From Cordilura impudica (taxonomy: Eukaryota > Arthropoda > Insecta > Diptera > Scathophagidae), in assembly GCA_963682025.1 (NCBI GenBank), contig OY821519.1, positions 65,280,783 through 65,344,782 of the forward strand: DNA of 64,000 nucleotides. The letters are read 5' to 3'. Positions 31,200 through 44,169 of this stretch are shown piece by piece. The position numbers were made by a program, and so were the translations under genes. The notes below the pieces were generated by a model. It worked only from the letters and a program-made list of their open reading frames with translations. It searched no databases and was not told the DNA's origin. Position 1 is the first letter of the stretch; every line of letters starts with the position of its first letter.

Positions 31200-31402
31200 T
31201 ACTAATAGAAATCCAAGTAGTACATTGCTACGACATAGAACTCTAGATGTATGATATTTGCTATTTACTTTGTATGGGAGGTGTCACCCCACCGGCCCGA
31301 AACCCGGCCATTTTTCCCACGACTGCTTACATTATGAACTCAAACAAATAATTTACAGACTCAAACAATACTATCACTTTCACAGCGCTATCACGCCCAT
31401 TA
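31200..31402 (+). repeat. GCCACGCCC repeat, left of insertion
   Basis: Units of TTTGTATGGGAGGTGTCACC with CCGGCCC and GGCCATTTTTCCCACGACTG. It is interrupted at CCCATTA by the CACTG element and resumes after 32764 with TTTGTATGATAGGTGCCACG. Confidence 0.7.
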
Positions 31403-32764
31403 CACTGTGGAACAAATTCAGGTTAGCAAAAGTTAGGTCGATTCTGAGAGTGAGGGGTGAAAATAGAGGCTAAATTAGAAGACCCGTATCGCGGCGTTTG
31501 TTTATGTTAGTTCGAATTTTTTTTTTAATCGACTTTCGAACTTTGCAGTCAAATGCCGATTTTCAGCATATTGTTTATATGGTTTTTTGGCTATAACTCG
31601 TCGACTAATTGATATTTTTTCAATCTGTAAAAGTCAAATTATTGCTAGAGACCTGTGCAACAATTAAAATTTTTAAAACAAATTAATTTAGAAAATTTTT
31701 GTGGTGCTTATGAAGCAAAATGTTGGAAAAATTATTTTCTTTTCATGCTTTTTGAAAATATTTTCCACAAAACTAAGTCTTTTTTGCTTTCTGTTTGATC
31801 TATAATATGCTTCTCAGTTTCTTCAATAAATTTAATTTGAAAAGCAAATGGTCTTAGTCGATGATTTGCGTTAAAAATCCCAAAACCATTAAATAAATAG
31901 CGATTTAGGTAGAAGTAATTAAAAAGGGAAGTTCCAAGAATTAGGAATTAGTAAAACAACTTTTTTGTTTTCAACCACCGCACAGGTAGCGATTTTTTTT
32001 ATTTCGTACAAGCGAACTAATTTCAAAAATTATCGACCTTTCTGATGATGATGACGATGACCAAGATATTAGAGAGAGCAGTGATGTTGATCCACAGCCG
32101 CGTGCTAAACGGCAACTGGCCAAATCATTAATTTAATTTATTTAATTTTTTTACTCAAAACTTTTCATAACTAACATTTCAAAAATATATTTTTTTCCAT
32201 ATTTTTATAATTTCTTTTTCAATGTTTCTTCAAAACCAACACTGAACAAAATTGGTACATAAAAATGAGAAGTAAATTAATATTAAGCTGGAAAACGCAA
32301 GTTTTGTATTATGATTGTTTTCTTTTCAAATGAAATTTATTGAAGAAACTGAGAAGCATATTATAGATCAAACAGAAAGAAAAAAACAGACAGAAAAAAA
32401 ACTTAGTTTTGTGGAAAATATTTTCAAAAAGCATGAAAAAAAATAATTTTTCCAACATTTTGCTTCATAAGCACCACATAAATTTTCTAAATCAATTTTT
32501 CAAAAAATTTTTATTGTCTCTAGCAATAATTTGGCTTTTACAGATTGAAAAAATATCAATTAGTCGACGAGTTATAGCCAAAAAACCATATAAACAATAT
32601 GCTGAAAATCGGCATTTGACTGCCAAGTTCGAAGGTCGATTAAAAAAAAATCGAACTAACATAAACAAACGCCGCGGTACGGGTCTTCTAATTTAGCCTC
32701 TATTTTCACCCCTCACTCTCAGAATCAACCTAACTTTTGCTAAACTGAAGTTCAAAGACACAGT
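31403..32764. mobile_element. CACTGTGGAACA foldback element, copy 1
   Basis: About 1.36 kb. The left end CACTGTGGAACAAATTCAGG is preceded by TTA. Long inverted arms (about 300 bp: GGTTAGCAAAAGTTAGG, CCGTATCGCGGCGTTTG, TTTGGCTATAACTCGTCGAC) return inverted at 32410-32764, with a degraded right tip. The unique centre has a coding-like tail at about 32040-32136 (Asp-rich run, then ESSDVDPQPRAKRQLAKSLI and stop), probably the end of the parent transposase. A shorter copy is at 45821. Confidence 0.75.
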
Positions 32765-33260
32765 ATTCCAAATAGTTTACTTTGTATGATAGGTGCCACG
32801 CCCACAGGTACGATCCCGCCCATCTTTGGCAGTAATATGCACATATGTATTAAAGTAACTCATAAAAAGTTTCAACACTCCAGATATATGATAATGAATA
32901 ATCACTTTGTTGGGGAGGTGCCACTCCCGCTGGTCTAATCCCGCCCATTGTTGGAACGAATACCATACTAAAGACCAATGGATTCACACAAAGTTTTAGT
33001 ACTCTTAGTATCTAACTTCTCCAAATATATGACGATGAATAATAACTTTGTTTTGGGCTCCTACTTGTCTGTTCCCGTCCATTTTTGGCACTACTACTAA
33101 AACTAATAAGCAATGGACACACGAAAAGTTTCGTTAGGCTGTTTTTTATACTGCTCCAGATATTTGATATTAAACATTAATTTGTATGAGAACTACCACG
33201 CCCATTTAATGTATTAAAAAAATATAGCCTATTGCCTATTGCTACTTCTAGATATCCAAT
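32765..33260 (+). repeat. GCCACGCCC repeat, right of insertion
   Basis: Three units (about 32780, 32905 and 33045) of GGTGCCACGCCCACNGGT ... CCCGCCCATTTTTGGCA ... AAGTTTCAACACTCCAGATA, the same family as 24760-25200. Confidence 0.7.
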
Positions 33261-33721
33261 AATACTTCGTGAAAATTTTAAGAATGTCAGTTCTAAGGCA
33301 GAGCCTCGTATATAGATGATATACCAAACTTTGAAAAATATAATGATATTCGGTAAATTTATGATTTAATCGATCTTAAGTTCTAAGAATTTAAGGTTTA
33401 TTCTATTCAAGTTTTTCGTTACGAAAAATATCTTGAAATCTGATGGTTTTTTGAAACGAAAAAGTTGACAGACGTTGAGGAATTTGTTTTGCTTTTGAAA
33501 ATCAGATTCCTTCAGATTCTAAGAATTTATTTCTTATTGAAAAACTTTCATATTCGCATAGATAATCCATAAGAAATTGAGGAGTTTTTCTAATTTTTTT
33601 TTAACAAAGTGAAACATTTTATTGAAGATATAATTTTAAAATACTTTCAAATTAATATTTTTCGACTCCAAATCTTCCATCGGTTCACTTATACGAATTC
33701 TAAAATCTCAAGAACACTTAC
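33261..33721. other. fry intron, no feature
   Basis: AT-rich intronic sequence leading to the donor of the next exon. Confidence 0.4.
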
Positions 33722-34849
33722 CTGTGGACAACATTTATCAATAACATCCAACAAGGGCGGTTCGGTTTCTGGTATTCCCAGTGCTTTCATAAGATTCTTA
33801 ACTTCTTTCAATATCATAGCAGCCAATTTACGTAAATATGGACGATAATTACAGAGTAAAACTAAGGCATAACCCTCTACAAAGTGCAGTGTTGTGGCTA
33901 AAGGTATATCGTTTTTCTTCGCTGAATCAGACATATTTATGACAGTGGCCTGTGTTATACTCGACATACCACTTGAGGTAATACTGGAGGTAGCACTTGA
34001 ATTAGTGTTTATGCTCTTGACATTGCTGGCACTTGATAGTTGGCTTGTGGCTGTATCTTTGCCAACACCCAACAAAACACCACCAATACCGGCCGGTTGT
34101 AAAGTATTTTGAGAATTCACAGTCGCAGGAATGCCAGCAGCAGCATTGCCAGCTGTTGTGGGAGTTTTTAATGTATTTGTACCCGATATACTGGAGCCAC
34201 CACCGACATTTATAGCGCATCGCCATATATTAAGGAATACGAATAGCATGCGAGTACAATTTTCCAACAATTGCGGATAGGTGTCGGTGACATCGCGCAC
34301 CAGAAACTGTGTGTAACCGTGCACGACATCCTGACGCCAGTCCGGAAAATCAATAACCAACGTTTGCAACGATTGATGTGTCAGCATACGCAATTCCTCG
34401 TCCATATGAACAGTGAGACGTGATAGCAGATCCACCAATTCCTGTGGTGTCATAGTGTCGGGTATGAGACGAGGCACAGCCGCTACACAAGTGCGAAACA
34501 GATCTATGCGAGGTTTCCGTTCGCCGGACAACATTTCATCTGGTTCCTTATTTTGATTTTGTGTATTAGTCATCATAAGAGGGCGGCCATAGTGGACATC
34601 TAGAGCACGTAAGATATCCACAAAAACACGACGAACATGTGGAAAATATGTAGACATGCCAATACTGCGTGCCGTATCATCAGTTAACATTTTATTGATG
34701 TAAGTCTTTTTAACACGTAACGTATTGCCAGAAGGCAGTACTGGCACAGTGCGAGGCATGGGCGGTTCACCGTCCTTTTGTTGCAGAGAATCGGCCACCA
34801 CGAGGAAGGCTCTCAAGCCAATACTCATACGTTCTGGATTTAAAATTAA
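33722..34849 (-). CDS. fry: furry exon (largest conserved block)
   Basis: 376 codons, phase 0 at both ends. Starts [20 protein letters not shown], then [91 protein letters not shown]. These match Furry almost residue for residue in places. A fly-type Ser/Thr/Asn-rich linker follows (about residues 215-310), then the conserved [20 protein letters not shown] and [16 protein letters not shown]. Acceptor TTTAAAG is pyrimidine-poor but preserves phase. Donor GTAAGT. Confidence 0.96.
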
Positions 34850-34916
34850 CTTTAAATAGAAACGAAAATTTATAAAATAATTAACTATTTAATGGAAAAC
34901 CAAAAGAGAAATTCTA

Positions 34917-35126
<210 letters not shown>

Positions 35127-35135
35127 TTAAACTCA

Positions 35136-35827
<692 letters not shown>

Positions 35828-36199
35828 AGATTCCAGCCCTCGAAATTCGAGTGCAAATTCTAGGATATTTTATTTGCTCATTAAAAAAAGACCCTTAAGG
35901 TATGGTAATCAATTATAGTCAATTCACAAATCAACACAAAAAACATACTCACTTTTATTACAAACACATTAACAAATTTAATAAGCTCACCCATAGCATT
36001 GTATAATGTTATGTATGTGTTAGTAGCAACTTTGAATGCAATTTACTCAAAATAAAGGAAAAAATTTAAAAATCTGTAAATCTGCAAAACCGCTAAAAAG
36101 AAATACCTTTTAAATAATATACGCTTGGTCATAATCGGGATAAAACGGTAGAACAAAACATCGGTCACAAGAAATCGCCTAGCCTATTAATATTATAGA
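35828..36199 (+). repeat. CTAG-ended dispersed repeat
   Basis: From CCAGATTCCAGCCCTCGAAA (first bases changed) through the family body to CGGTCACAAGAAATCGCCTA and ATTAATATTATAGA, where the next element begins. It is nearly full length at about 370 bp. Confidence 0.8.
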
Positions 36200-38624
36200 T
36201 AGGGTGACAGCGGTTTGCAAGAAAAAAAATTTTTGGTCGAATTTTGAGGTATGCGGGTCGGATTATTGTGACACTGGATATAAAACTTTAGTGCACAAAT
36301 TTTGAGCCAAATCGGACAATGCTTTCTGGACGCGCATTGAGTTCAAAGTTCAAATATGAATTTATATGTAAAAATGATCAAAAAACATAATTTTTCACAA
36401 AATTTTTGATATTAATAATTGCGTTTCAATTAAATTAATTAATAAACCATAATCTAGAATAAATTATCTTTCTAATAAAACAACAAAATCTATAATCAAT
36501 TGAAAAACAGCCAAGTTATATCAAGTTCCCCAGACAATAAATGCGTCGCAGACCACTTGATTAAGAAAATCGAGCTCACATTTTTAAAGACATTGAAATA
36601 ATTTACAACAACAAAATTATTGCATTCTCCTGATCCCAAAATGATTTTATGTTAAGTATTTTGCATATCGTCTATTGTTATGCCGTACTAAATTAATGTC
36701 AAAACGATACGTATTTATTAGCACTATTTCAAAATCTCCAATATTACTTTTTCAAAAATTTTGTTCAAGAAATTTTCTGAAATCAACGATTGGACTTTAG
36801 GGTCTTATTAAGAAAATATATGTGATTAAAAATGCCAAATATTGTAGGTATCCTGTTCTCAATTTGGCGAGGGCAGCGTTTTTATTTCAGCGGATTTGAA
36901 GAAAAATGTGATTTTTCATACTTTTAAACTTTTAGGCTACATCTTTTTGGTGTTTTCATATGTCAAATATCTTTTGTCGAAATATTATACCACTTGATAC
37001 AAGTTCTCAATCCTGGAAATTAAGGGCAAATTGAAACACAATAAATTGTCCCCCCTTAAGGTCAAAGGTTAAATTTAAGGATATTTACATTTTTTTAAAA
37101 CAAAATATCGAAATAATATATATTTGTGAAAGGATTTCGATAAAAGTTGTTGATAATATTTTAATAATTCTAAAAAATAATATTCTGGTCTTATTTTCTG
37201 AAATTAACCCGTAGGGTACTCAAAATGTGTCCTAGTTTCAATTTTTTTTTTATCAGAATTATTATATTCGATAAAGGTACATCGACGGATTATATTCAAA
37301 AAGTACAATCTACATTTGACAGCAATATTAATTTTTGATTTCAAACTGTTCTCTGATATAACTGTCAAATATAATATTAATTTTGATATCATACATGATT
37401 AGTACGACTATTTCTTAATAGATATTGTAGCAAATCAATCTACAATTACTTTCAGATCTTATTAATAAATTAGTTTTACACGCTCTCTTTAAAATAATTA
37501 TTGATGCAGATAGCACTTTTTGAATATAAGCCCTCGATGTACACATTTGTTTATACTGTATTAAATATAAAAACTAATTAATCTAAATATTTTCATAAAA
37601 TAACGAATAAGTTTGAGGAATTTTATGAATAAATTAAATTTGTTTTATTAAAAAAAATCCTGATGAAGAATATATTTATACATTTTCATATAGAGTCAAT
37701 TTGACATCAAGAGTACCCCACGTTAATTTCAGAAAATTAGTCCAGAATATTATTTTTTAGAATTATTTAAATATTATCAACAACTTTTATCGAAATATCC
37801 TTCCACAAATATATATTATTTAGATATTTTGTTTTAAAAAAATTTAAATATCCTTAAATTTACCCTATGACCTTAAAGGGTGACAATTTATAGTGTTTCA
37901 ATTTAACCTTAATTTACAGGATTGAGAAGTTATATCAAGTAGTATAATATTTTGACAAAAGATATTTGACATATGAAAACGACAAAAAGATGTAGCCTAA
38001 AAGTTTAAAAAGTATGAAAAATCACATTTTTCTTCAAATCCGCTGAAATAAAAACGCTGCCCTCGCCAAATTAAGAACAGGATACCTACAATATTTGGCA
38101 TTTTTAATCAGATATATTTTTTTAATAAGACCTTAAAGTCCAATCGTTGATTTCGAAAAATTTCTTGAACAAAATTTTTGAAAAAGTAAAATTGGAGATT
38201 TTGAAATGGTGCTAAAAAAAAATACGTACCGTTAGAACGGTAACAATAGACGAGATGCAAAATACTTTACATAAGATCATTTTGGGATCAGGAGAATGCA
38301 AAAATTGTGTTGTTGTAAATTATTTTAATGTCTTTAAAAATGTGAGCTTGATTTTTTTAATCAAGTGGTCTGGTTTTTTTAACGGATAATAGATTTTGTT
38401 GTTTTATTAGAAAGATAATTTACTCTAGATTATGGTTTATTAATTAATTTAATTGAAACGCAATTATTAATATCAAAATTTTCGTGAAAAACGATTTCTT
38501 TTTGATAGTTTTTACAAATAAATTCATATTTTAACTTTGAACTCAAAGCGCGTCCAGAAAGCATTGTCCGATTTGGCTCAAATTTTGCGCACTAAAGTTT
38601 TAGATCCAGTGTCACAATAATCCG
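36200..38624. mobile_element. Giant foldback element, family E, copy 2
   Basis: The left end TAGGGTGACAGCGG and arm 36200 to about 37218 is repeated inverted from about 37706 to 38624, giving arms of about 0.9-1.0 kb around a 490-bp centre. Matching pairs include GAGCCAAATCGGACAATGCT, TTCCCCAGACAATAAATGCG (left arm only), TGCCCTCGCCAAATTA and CAATCGTTGATTTC, and GAAATTAACCCGTAGGGTAC near the centre. The right tip is missing: at AATAATCCG the sequence changes to the next element. Sequence similarity to copy 1 at 29623 is extensive. Confidence 0.85.
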
Positions 38625-39015
38625 CTGAATATTGTGGGCTATTTTAAATATGGGAAAGTCAAAGATTCGTCGATTTGTGCAATAATTTCATAAATTTTCC
38701 TCAAAAAGGTGACAAAAATCCCCAAAAATTACGAAAACGCCTCCCTGGCGGCTGTTAAAAATAAAAATAAATGCGAAAAATGGATTTCCCGACCCAAGAA
38801 ACCCCCGGTATACACATTTTCAATAATTTTTTTTTTCATTTGAATGACTATTAAGGAAAATATCATGAAAATATATTCATCGAAATATTGGCAGGCTCGA
38901 AAATGATTTTAGAGGTATGGTTCCTTGGGCAAATATACTTGTTATGGCCCATAGTAGCAGAAGCGCGATGAACCCATGGAGATTTTTTCGGCCCCCTACA
39001 ATTTGACACACCCTA
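38624..39015. mobile_element. Family F foldback element, right half
   Basis: Matches the right arm of the complete copy at 50449-51273 (GGGCTATTTTAAATATGGGA, ATTCGTCGATTTGTGCAATA, GGCAGGCTCGAAAATGATTT, TTGACACACCCTA). It is fused directly to the truncated family E element. The left half is absent. Confidence 0.8.
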
Positions 39016-39131
39016 ATATATATGTACATATATACATAAATACAAAGAAGTTTTATGGAAAGAATTAACTTCTGTCTGAAAAATAGGATTATTTTTCTAT
39101 TATTGGAGGAGCGAAACCCTACTACAATTAA

Positions 39132-39914
39132 AAACAAGTAAGAAAATTATAGTCGTTCTAGACCGACTATACGATACCCTATACCATGCGTTTAAAAACT
39201 CTATCTCTTAGGCCCAACTAACTGGACATAGAAAATAAGCAAAAACCAAATTTGAGTGAGATTTTTATTAATTTTTTTTGGCTGCAGATATGAAAAAGTT
39301 CATATCGGATGATATATCTATATGGGGACTAGGTCCAAAAATGGACCGATCCTGATCATGTTTGGTAAAGTCTCTTTTATTTTGCAAAAATATATACAAA
39401 CAAAATTTGAGAAGAATCAGTGCAATATTTTTGTTTTTAATAGATTTAAGTGAAGATCGGGAAGCAGCTCTATATGGGGCCAAAGGGATCATTTTTGGAC
39501 TACTCATTAATGGATGTAATGAACGCATACAAACCCAATTTGAGTAAGATCTATATAACAATTTGGATCTTATGGCAATTTATGTCGATTTCATAGGGGT
39601 AATTTGAATGGGGGCTAGGTCTGAACATGGACCGATTCTCACCAATTTCAATAGCGTTCATCCCATGGCCGATAAAAGCTTACATACCAAATTTCATCAA
39701 AATATATTCATATTTGCGACCTGCAGTTTGATTACAAGGTTTACATGGACACACAGACGGACGGACGGACGGACGGACATTGTTAAATCAACTCAGAAAG
39801 TGATTCTGATTCGATCGGTATAATTAAAGATGGGTCTAGGTCAAATATTTTTGGTTGTTACAAACAGCAGCACAAAGTCATTATACCCAAACCACATAGT
39901 GGTATAGGGTATAA
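39132..39914 (+). mobile_element. DINE-A element, full length, copy 1
   Basis: About 783 bp. Starts AACAAGTAAGAAAATTATAG with the hairpin GTCGTTCTAGACCGAC and GATACCCTATACC. The body has TATGGGGACTAGGTCC blocks, then the GACGGACGGACGGACGG microsatellite, GGTATAATTAAAGATGGG, and the 3' stem-loop TATACCCAAACCAC...GTGGTATAGGGTATAA. The layout resembles mini-me/DINE-1 elements. Confidence 0.85.
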
Positions 39915-40339
39915 TCATACAGGTAGTGTGCAAACAAACTGTACAGCGAACAGTTCAACATTTATAAGTTCATAGATCCCAAAAGGGGAGTAGTACCATA
40001 AAATTGTTTTTATTTTTTAAAATTAATATTAAACTCAAAAACGCTAAAAATATCAACAACAACAAAAAATATATAGCCTATAGTTCCTTTCAGATATACA
40101 CTAAGGCTCCGTAAAAATTCCAGGAAGATCGAACCAATGGTTTAGCCTCCTATAAGCTACAAACAAATAAACATACATAATGTTTGGAACTACCAAAAAT
40201 ATTTGATCTATACCCATCTTTTATTCTACCAATCGAATCAGCATCACTTTCTGTCCGTTTGTATGTACATGTAAACCTTTATATAAAATTGGTTAACATC
40301 TATACAAATCACCGCAATGGGATCGACTTAAGTTAACAG
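39915..40339. other. fry intron, DINE-like debris
   Basis: Includes an inverted DINE-A scrap at about 40195-40280 (ACTACCAAAAATATTTGATC ... CCGATCGA-like block). Otherwise unassigned. Confidence 0.4.
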
Positions 40340-41036
40340 GCAAATAATCTAACCCATAAAAACAAAGTTTTTATTAAAACTCTTTCTTTCTTTCTTTATG
40401 TATATGAGTTTTGAATCTCTCCGTGACTGTGTGTGACTTTGCGTGACTACTTAAAAATTAATCTTGGTCAAAATAAGTCTATGGACAAAGTTTCAGATCG
40501 ATCGGATGAGGGGAAATGGGGTTTAAATCACTCCGTGATTGTGCGTGACTATGCGTGACTGTGCGTGACTATGTCGAAGTTGATGCTTCTTTACAGCAAG
40601 TATATCGACCAAGTTTCAGACCGCTTGGATGAGGGTAAATGACATATAGATCACTCCGTGACTGTGCGTGACCATGCGTGACTGCGCGTGACTAAGTCAA
40701 AGTTAATGTTTTTTCACAACAAGTGCATGAACTAAGTTTCAGATCGATCGGATGAGGGGAAATGACATTTAGATCACTCCGTGACTGTTCGTGACCACGC
40801 GTGACTGTGCGCGACTACCCCAAATTAAACTGTAGTCACAACAAGACTATGGGCCAAGTTTCAGATCAATTGGATAAGGGGGACTGGGGTTGACCCACGA
40901 CAGACAAACAGACAGACAGAGAGTACGAGTTAAAAGAAAGAGTTTAAAAAAATAATAAGAATCCCAATGAAATTTGGTTTATGCACATTTTCTATATCCA
41001 ATTAGTTGGTATCGTATAGTCGTATACTTGTTTCAG
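40340..41036 (-). mobile_element. DINE-A derivative carrying GTCACGCACAG units
   Basis: On the minus strand it starts with the DINE-A end (AAACAAGTATACGACTATAC, then CCAACTAATTGGATATAG), has a GTCT microsatellite (about 40900-40920), about four 110-123 bp units with GTGACTGTGCGTGACT, and ends TTTTTATGGGTTAGATTATT. It shows that the tandem units at 331 and 25205 belong to this DINE variant. Confidence 0.8.
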
Positions 41037-41590
41037 ACTGAAGTATTTCAGCTACATTTCTTTTAGCATCAGCAACATACAAATTTGGACTCGGAAGTTG
41101 TGAAAAGTCTTCATTACATAATACTGTTTTTTTATATAAAATATCGATAGAGTGCTTTTATTCCTGTCATTTTCCGCCTTACACGTTCATCTTTCTTTTT
41201 TCCCAAAAATCAACAAACACTTAGTATTAAAAGTATCTATTTTGTTAAAGAGGTTAAGATGTTTCTTTAGCAAAACGATTTATTAATTTTCGTTGTGTAT
41301 TTTAGAAATTTTCTTTTTGTTTCCATTTCCATTTAGACACAACCTAATTAACCGATTGTTCTATTTTGACAATATTTTCAAAGATATAAGTGAAAATGCA
41401 AGTTATGGCTTTAACGATCTCATTTCTTAGCATTCATTTAAATTATGTACTGAGGTAATTGTAGTTTTAATTCATATGCTGTATTTTCTGATTATTTCTC
41501 AGGTCCCTGATTTTATTAAACATTAGATCCTTTAATTTAAAATAGCAAAAAAATGACATTTTCTCACATTTATAAAGTTGGTTTGATTTA
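41037..41590. other. fry intron, no feature
   Basis: AT-rich intronic sequence. Nothing recognised. Confidence 0.4.
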
Positions 41591-41599
41591 GAACCACTA

Positions 41600-42142
41600 A
41601 TGGCCGTATTCATAATGAAAAGTTATGCAGTATCTAGCATGAATATTATTTCAAATGCACTTGCTGCTGCGTTTGCTAAACTCAGATCAACAACCTTTCA
41701 AACACTGACTAAGTATGTTAAAACAGCTGATGTGTGTCAAATTAAGCAAAACAAAATATATAAATTATTTTTAAGTGCAAATAATCATTTTTTTCTTTGC
41801 GGATCTTTTAAACATTTTTTTTTAACATAATTTTCAAATTAAAATAATTTTGTTATAAACTTAACACTTGTAAATATTAATTTTAAAAAATGAAGGAGTG
41901 AAATCACACAAATTGATATGTAAACAGAGTTGATTTTCACTATATCAGGTGGCATTAATGCAAAAAATATGGTGGCATTACAAATTTCAGAGTTGTTTTT
42001 AAAGCTATTATATGACAACAAAAAATTGATTATGAATAAACTATGTGCTAACTAAAAACTAAGGCTAAGCGGTTGACTAGTAAGAACCTCGTTGAGCGCG
42101 ACATGTAAGCAGCAGCTAACTGTTCATTATGAATACGGGGGT
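41600..42142. mobile_element. MITE with CCGTATTCATAATGAA ends
   Basis: GGCCGTATTCATAATGAAAA at the left and, inverted, CCCCGTATTCATAATGAACA at the right (about 42120-42142), some 540 bp apart. No transposase; a 76-codon frame at 41600 is probably chance. Target duplication unclear. Confidence 0.6.
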
Positions 42143-42407
42143 AAATGTCTTTGAGTAATTTATTTTTCCACCTCTATATTGTTGAAAAGGTAGTTAACTC
42201 GTATTTAAACCATTAAAACGATTTGCTAACTTTTTGTTCTTGGATTTCATTTCGAATGAGAACATATTTTACTTAATTATGAAGCTATTTTAAAACAATT
42301 TGTGTAATTAGTTCTATTAAATTTTAACAAAAGTCTTGTTTCCATGCCTTACAAATTTGCTGCGTTTATAACAATTTGGCCAACAGCCAAAGTTTAAATT
42401 ATGTTTA

Positions 42408-42560
<153 letters not shown>

Positions 42561-42652
42561 CTAGCAAAATAACGAAAAAAAGGAACAGAACAAACAGAAG
42601 AAAGTTGTAAGTAAGCTTTGATTAAAATTTGTGTTTTTATTTGTCAACTCAC

Positions 42653-44169
42653 CTTGACTCTAAAGAATTTCATGCCCATAAGCAAACTAATTATGCTCTG
42701 TGTTGTGTGCGGTGAAGGTTCTTTAGTCCGCAACTCTTTCAACTCACTCATGAAACGCTTACGCACTGAACTGAAACGTGATTGAGCCAAAACACCAATA
42801 ACTTCGGCATATAAATCAGCAATCATATGAATATTATGAGCATTTGGATTATTCTGCAGGCCCTCTTTGTATTTGAAATGTTTAAAGGCTAAATTTTCCA
42901 TATTCCGCACTAAATCCTCATGGCCGGGATGAAAAGGCAGCTGCTTGAGAATTTCGATGAGAGCCAGGCAGAAGAGAAATTCCACAGCTGCTTCGCGACG
43001 TTGCAACTGAAATTCCATGTCTTGTGAATTTAGGGGCGGCTTTGTGAGATTGACTACAGACTTTTCCATACGTTTGAGATCATTTTTTATTTCCGCATCG
43101 GAAAGTTGTCGCTTATGCCAGGCCAACAGAGTTTGTAACAGCGACGGCAAACAATGTTCGGCCACACTGCCCAGGGCTGAAAGTAACTGATCAAACTGTT
43201 GATCTTCACCACGTTGCAAAAGCTTCGATAACGGCTTGTCAACACTTTCCATCATAACCAATTCTATTTTTTTCTCAGCTTGCAGGGTAAAATCGCTGAA
43301 TAAATTGCGCATAACAATTTCTCCAGGACGCAAGGAGTTGGCATCATTGGTTTCCACTTGATACGCGGTGGAGCCTGAGCCTGCGGAAATCATGGGATTA
43401 CTATAGGGTATAACATTTATTATCGATGACCGTGAATTGGTGCCCCAGGGCAAAAGGGACTGCCTTTGTGGTATCATTATTGGGTTGTAGTTGCGATTAG
43501 CACCGTTAAGTGTCGATGTTGCTGATGTTATAACCTGATAGTTGTTTAGATTTTGTTGATTTTGTTCCAAAGGCATATTTACTAAGACTGCTGTTTCTCC
43601 TCCTCCTCCTCCTCCTCCGGTATCAATGGTATTCGCCCCGGCTCCTGTGGATAATAACTGTGACTCATTTAAGGTGCTACTTTCGATGTAATCAAAATTC
43701 GGTGCTAACGGACTATCTTCATGTGTTTCAATCGTATTCGAATAAATATTATTTATTGTTTCGTTAGCACTAATGATGGATGTGGTCGAGCCACCAGCGG
43801 CTCCCTGGTCTAAGTTTGTCGCAGTGCGAGTTGTTTTTGGCGTCGACTGATGCTGTTGATAGTCATTGGAGTTGGTGGATTGACGTTGGGGCGGTGTTAC
43901 ACAGACTTCGTTGTTATCAGGAGTAGGTACTGAGGTTGTGGTGGTGGTGGTGCTGGTGGTAGATGTTGTAGATATGGTGGATAATGATGCTCCAGCTACT
44001 AAAGCCGCTTCAATTTGTTGTTGTGCCTGTTGTTGTTGTTGTTGTTGCAGTGTTTCTTCATATCCTACAATTGGACTTGTAGTCGTCGGAGAATTGAGAG
44101 CATTTCTTGTAGTGGTAGGACTTCCTAAGTTAGCCGTACTTATACTTTCATTTTGGTTTGAATTTGTAC
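42653..44169 (-). CDS. fry: furry exon, N-terminal region (start codon not in this exon)
   Basis: 505 codons plus a split codon. Residues 1 to about 280 are low-complexity: a seven-Gln run (about 42), Thr/Ser tracts (about 70), Gly7 (about 185). Conserved Furry begins about residue 281: [50 protein letters not shown], then [63 protein letters not shown]. Acceptor TTTTTAG at 44170-44171. No in-frame ATG lies between the upstream stop (44213-44215) and this acceptor, and the exon enters in phase 1, so a preceding exon is needed. Donor GTGAGT. Confidence 0.93.

Noticed and set aside
33894..34226. Open frames opposite and in other frames of the large fry exon
   Set aside because: They are shadows of the real coding frame in the conserved and Ser/Thr-rich parts of fry.
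41600..41830. 76-codon plus-strand frame (MAVFIMKSYAVSSMN...)
   Set aside because: It begins inside the terminal repeat of a MITE, shows no family resemblance and ends in a poly-Phe run; treated as chance.
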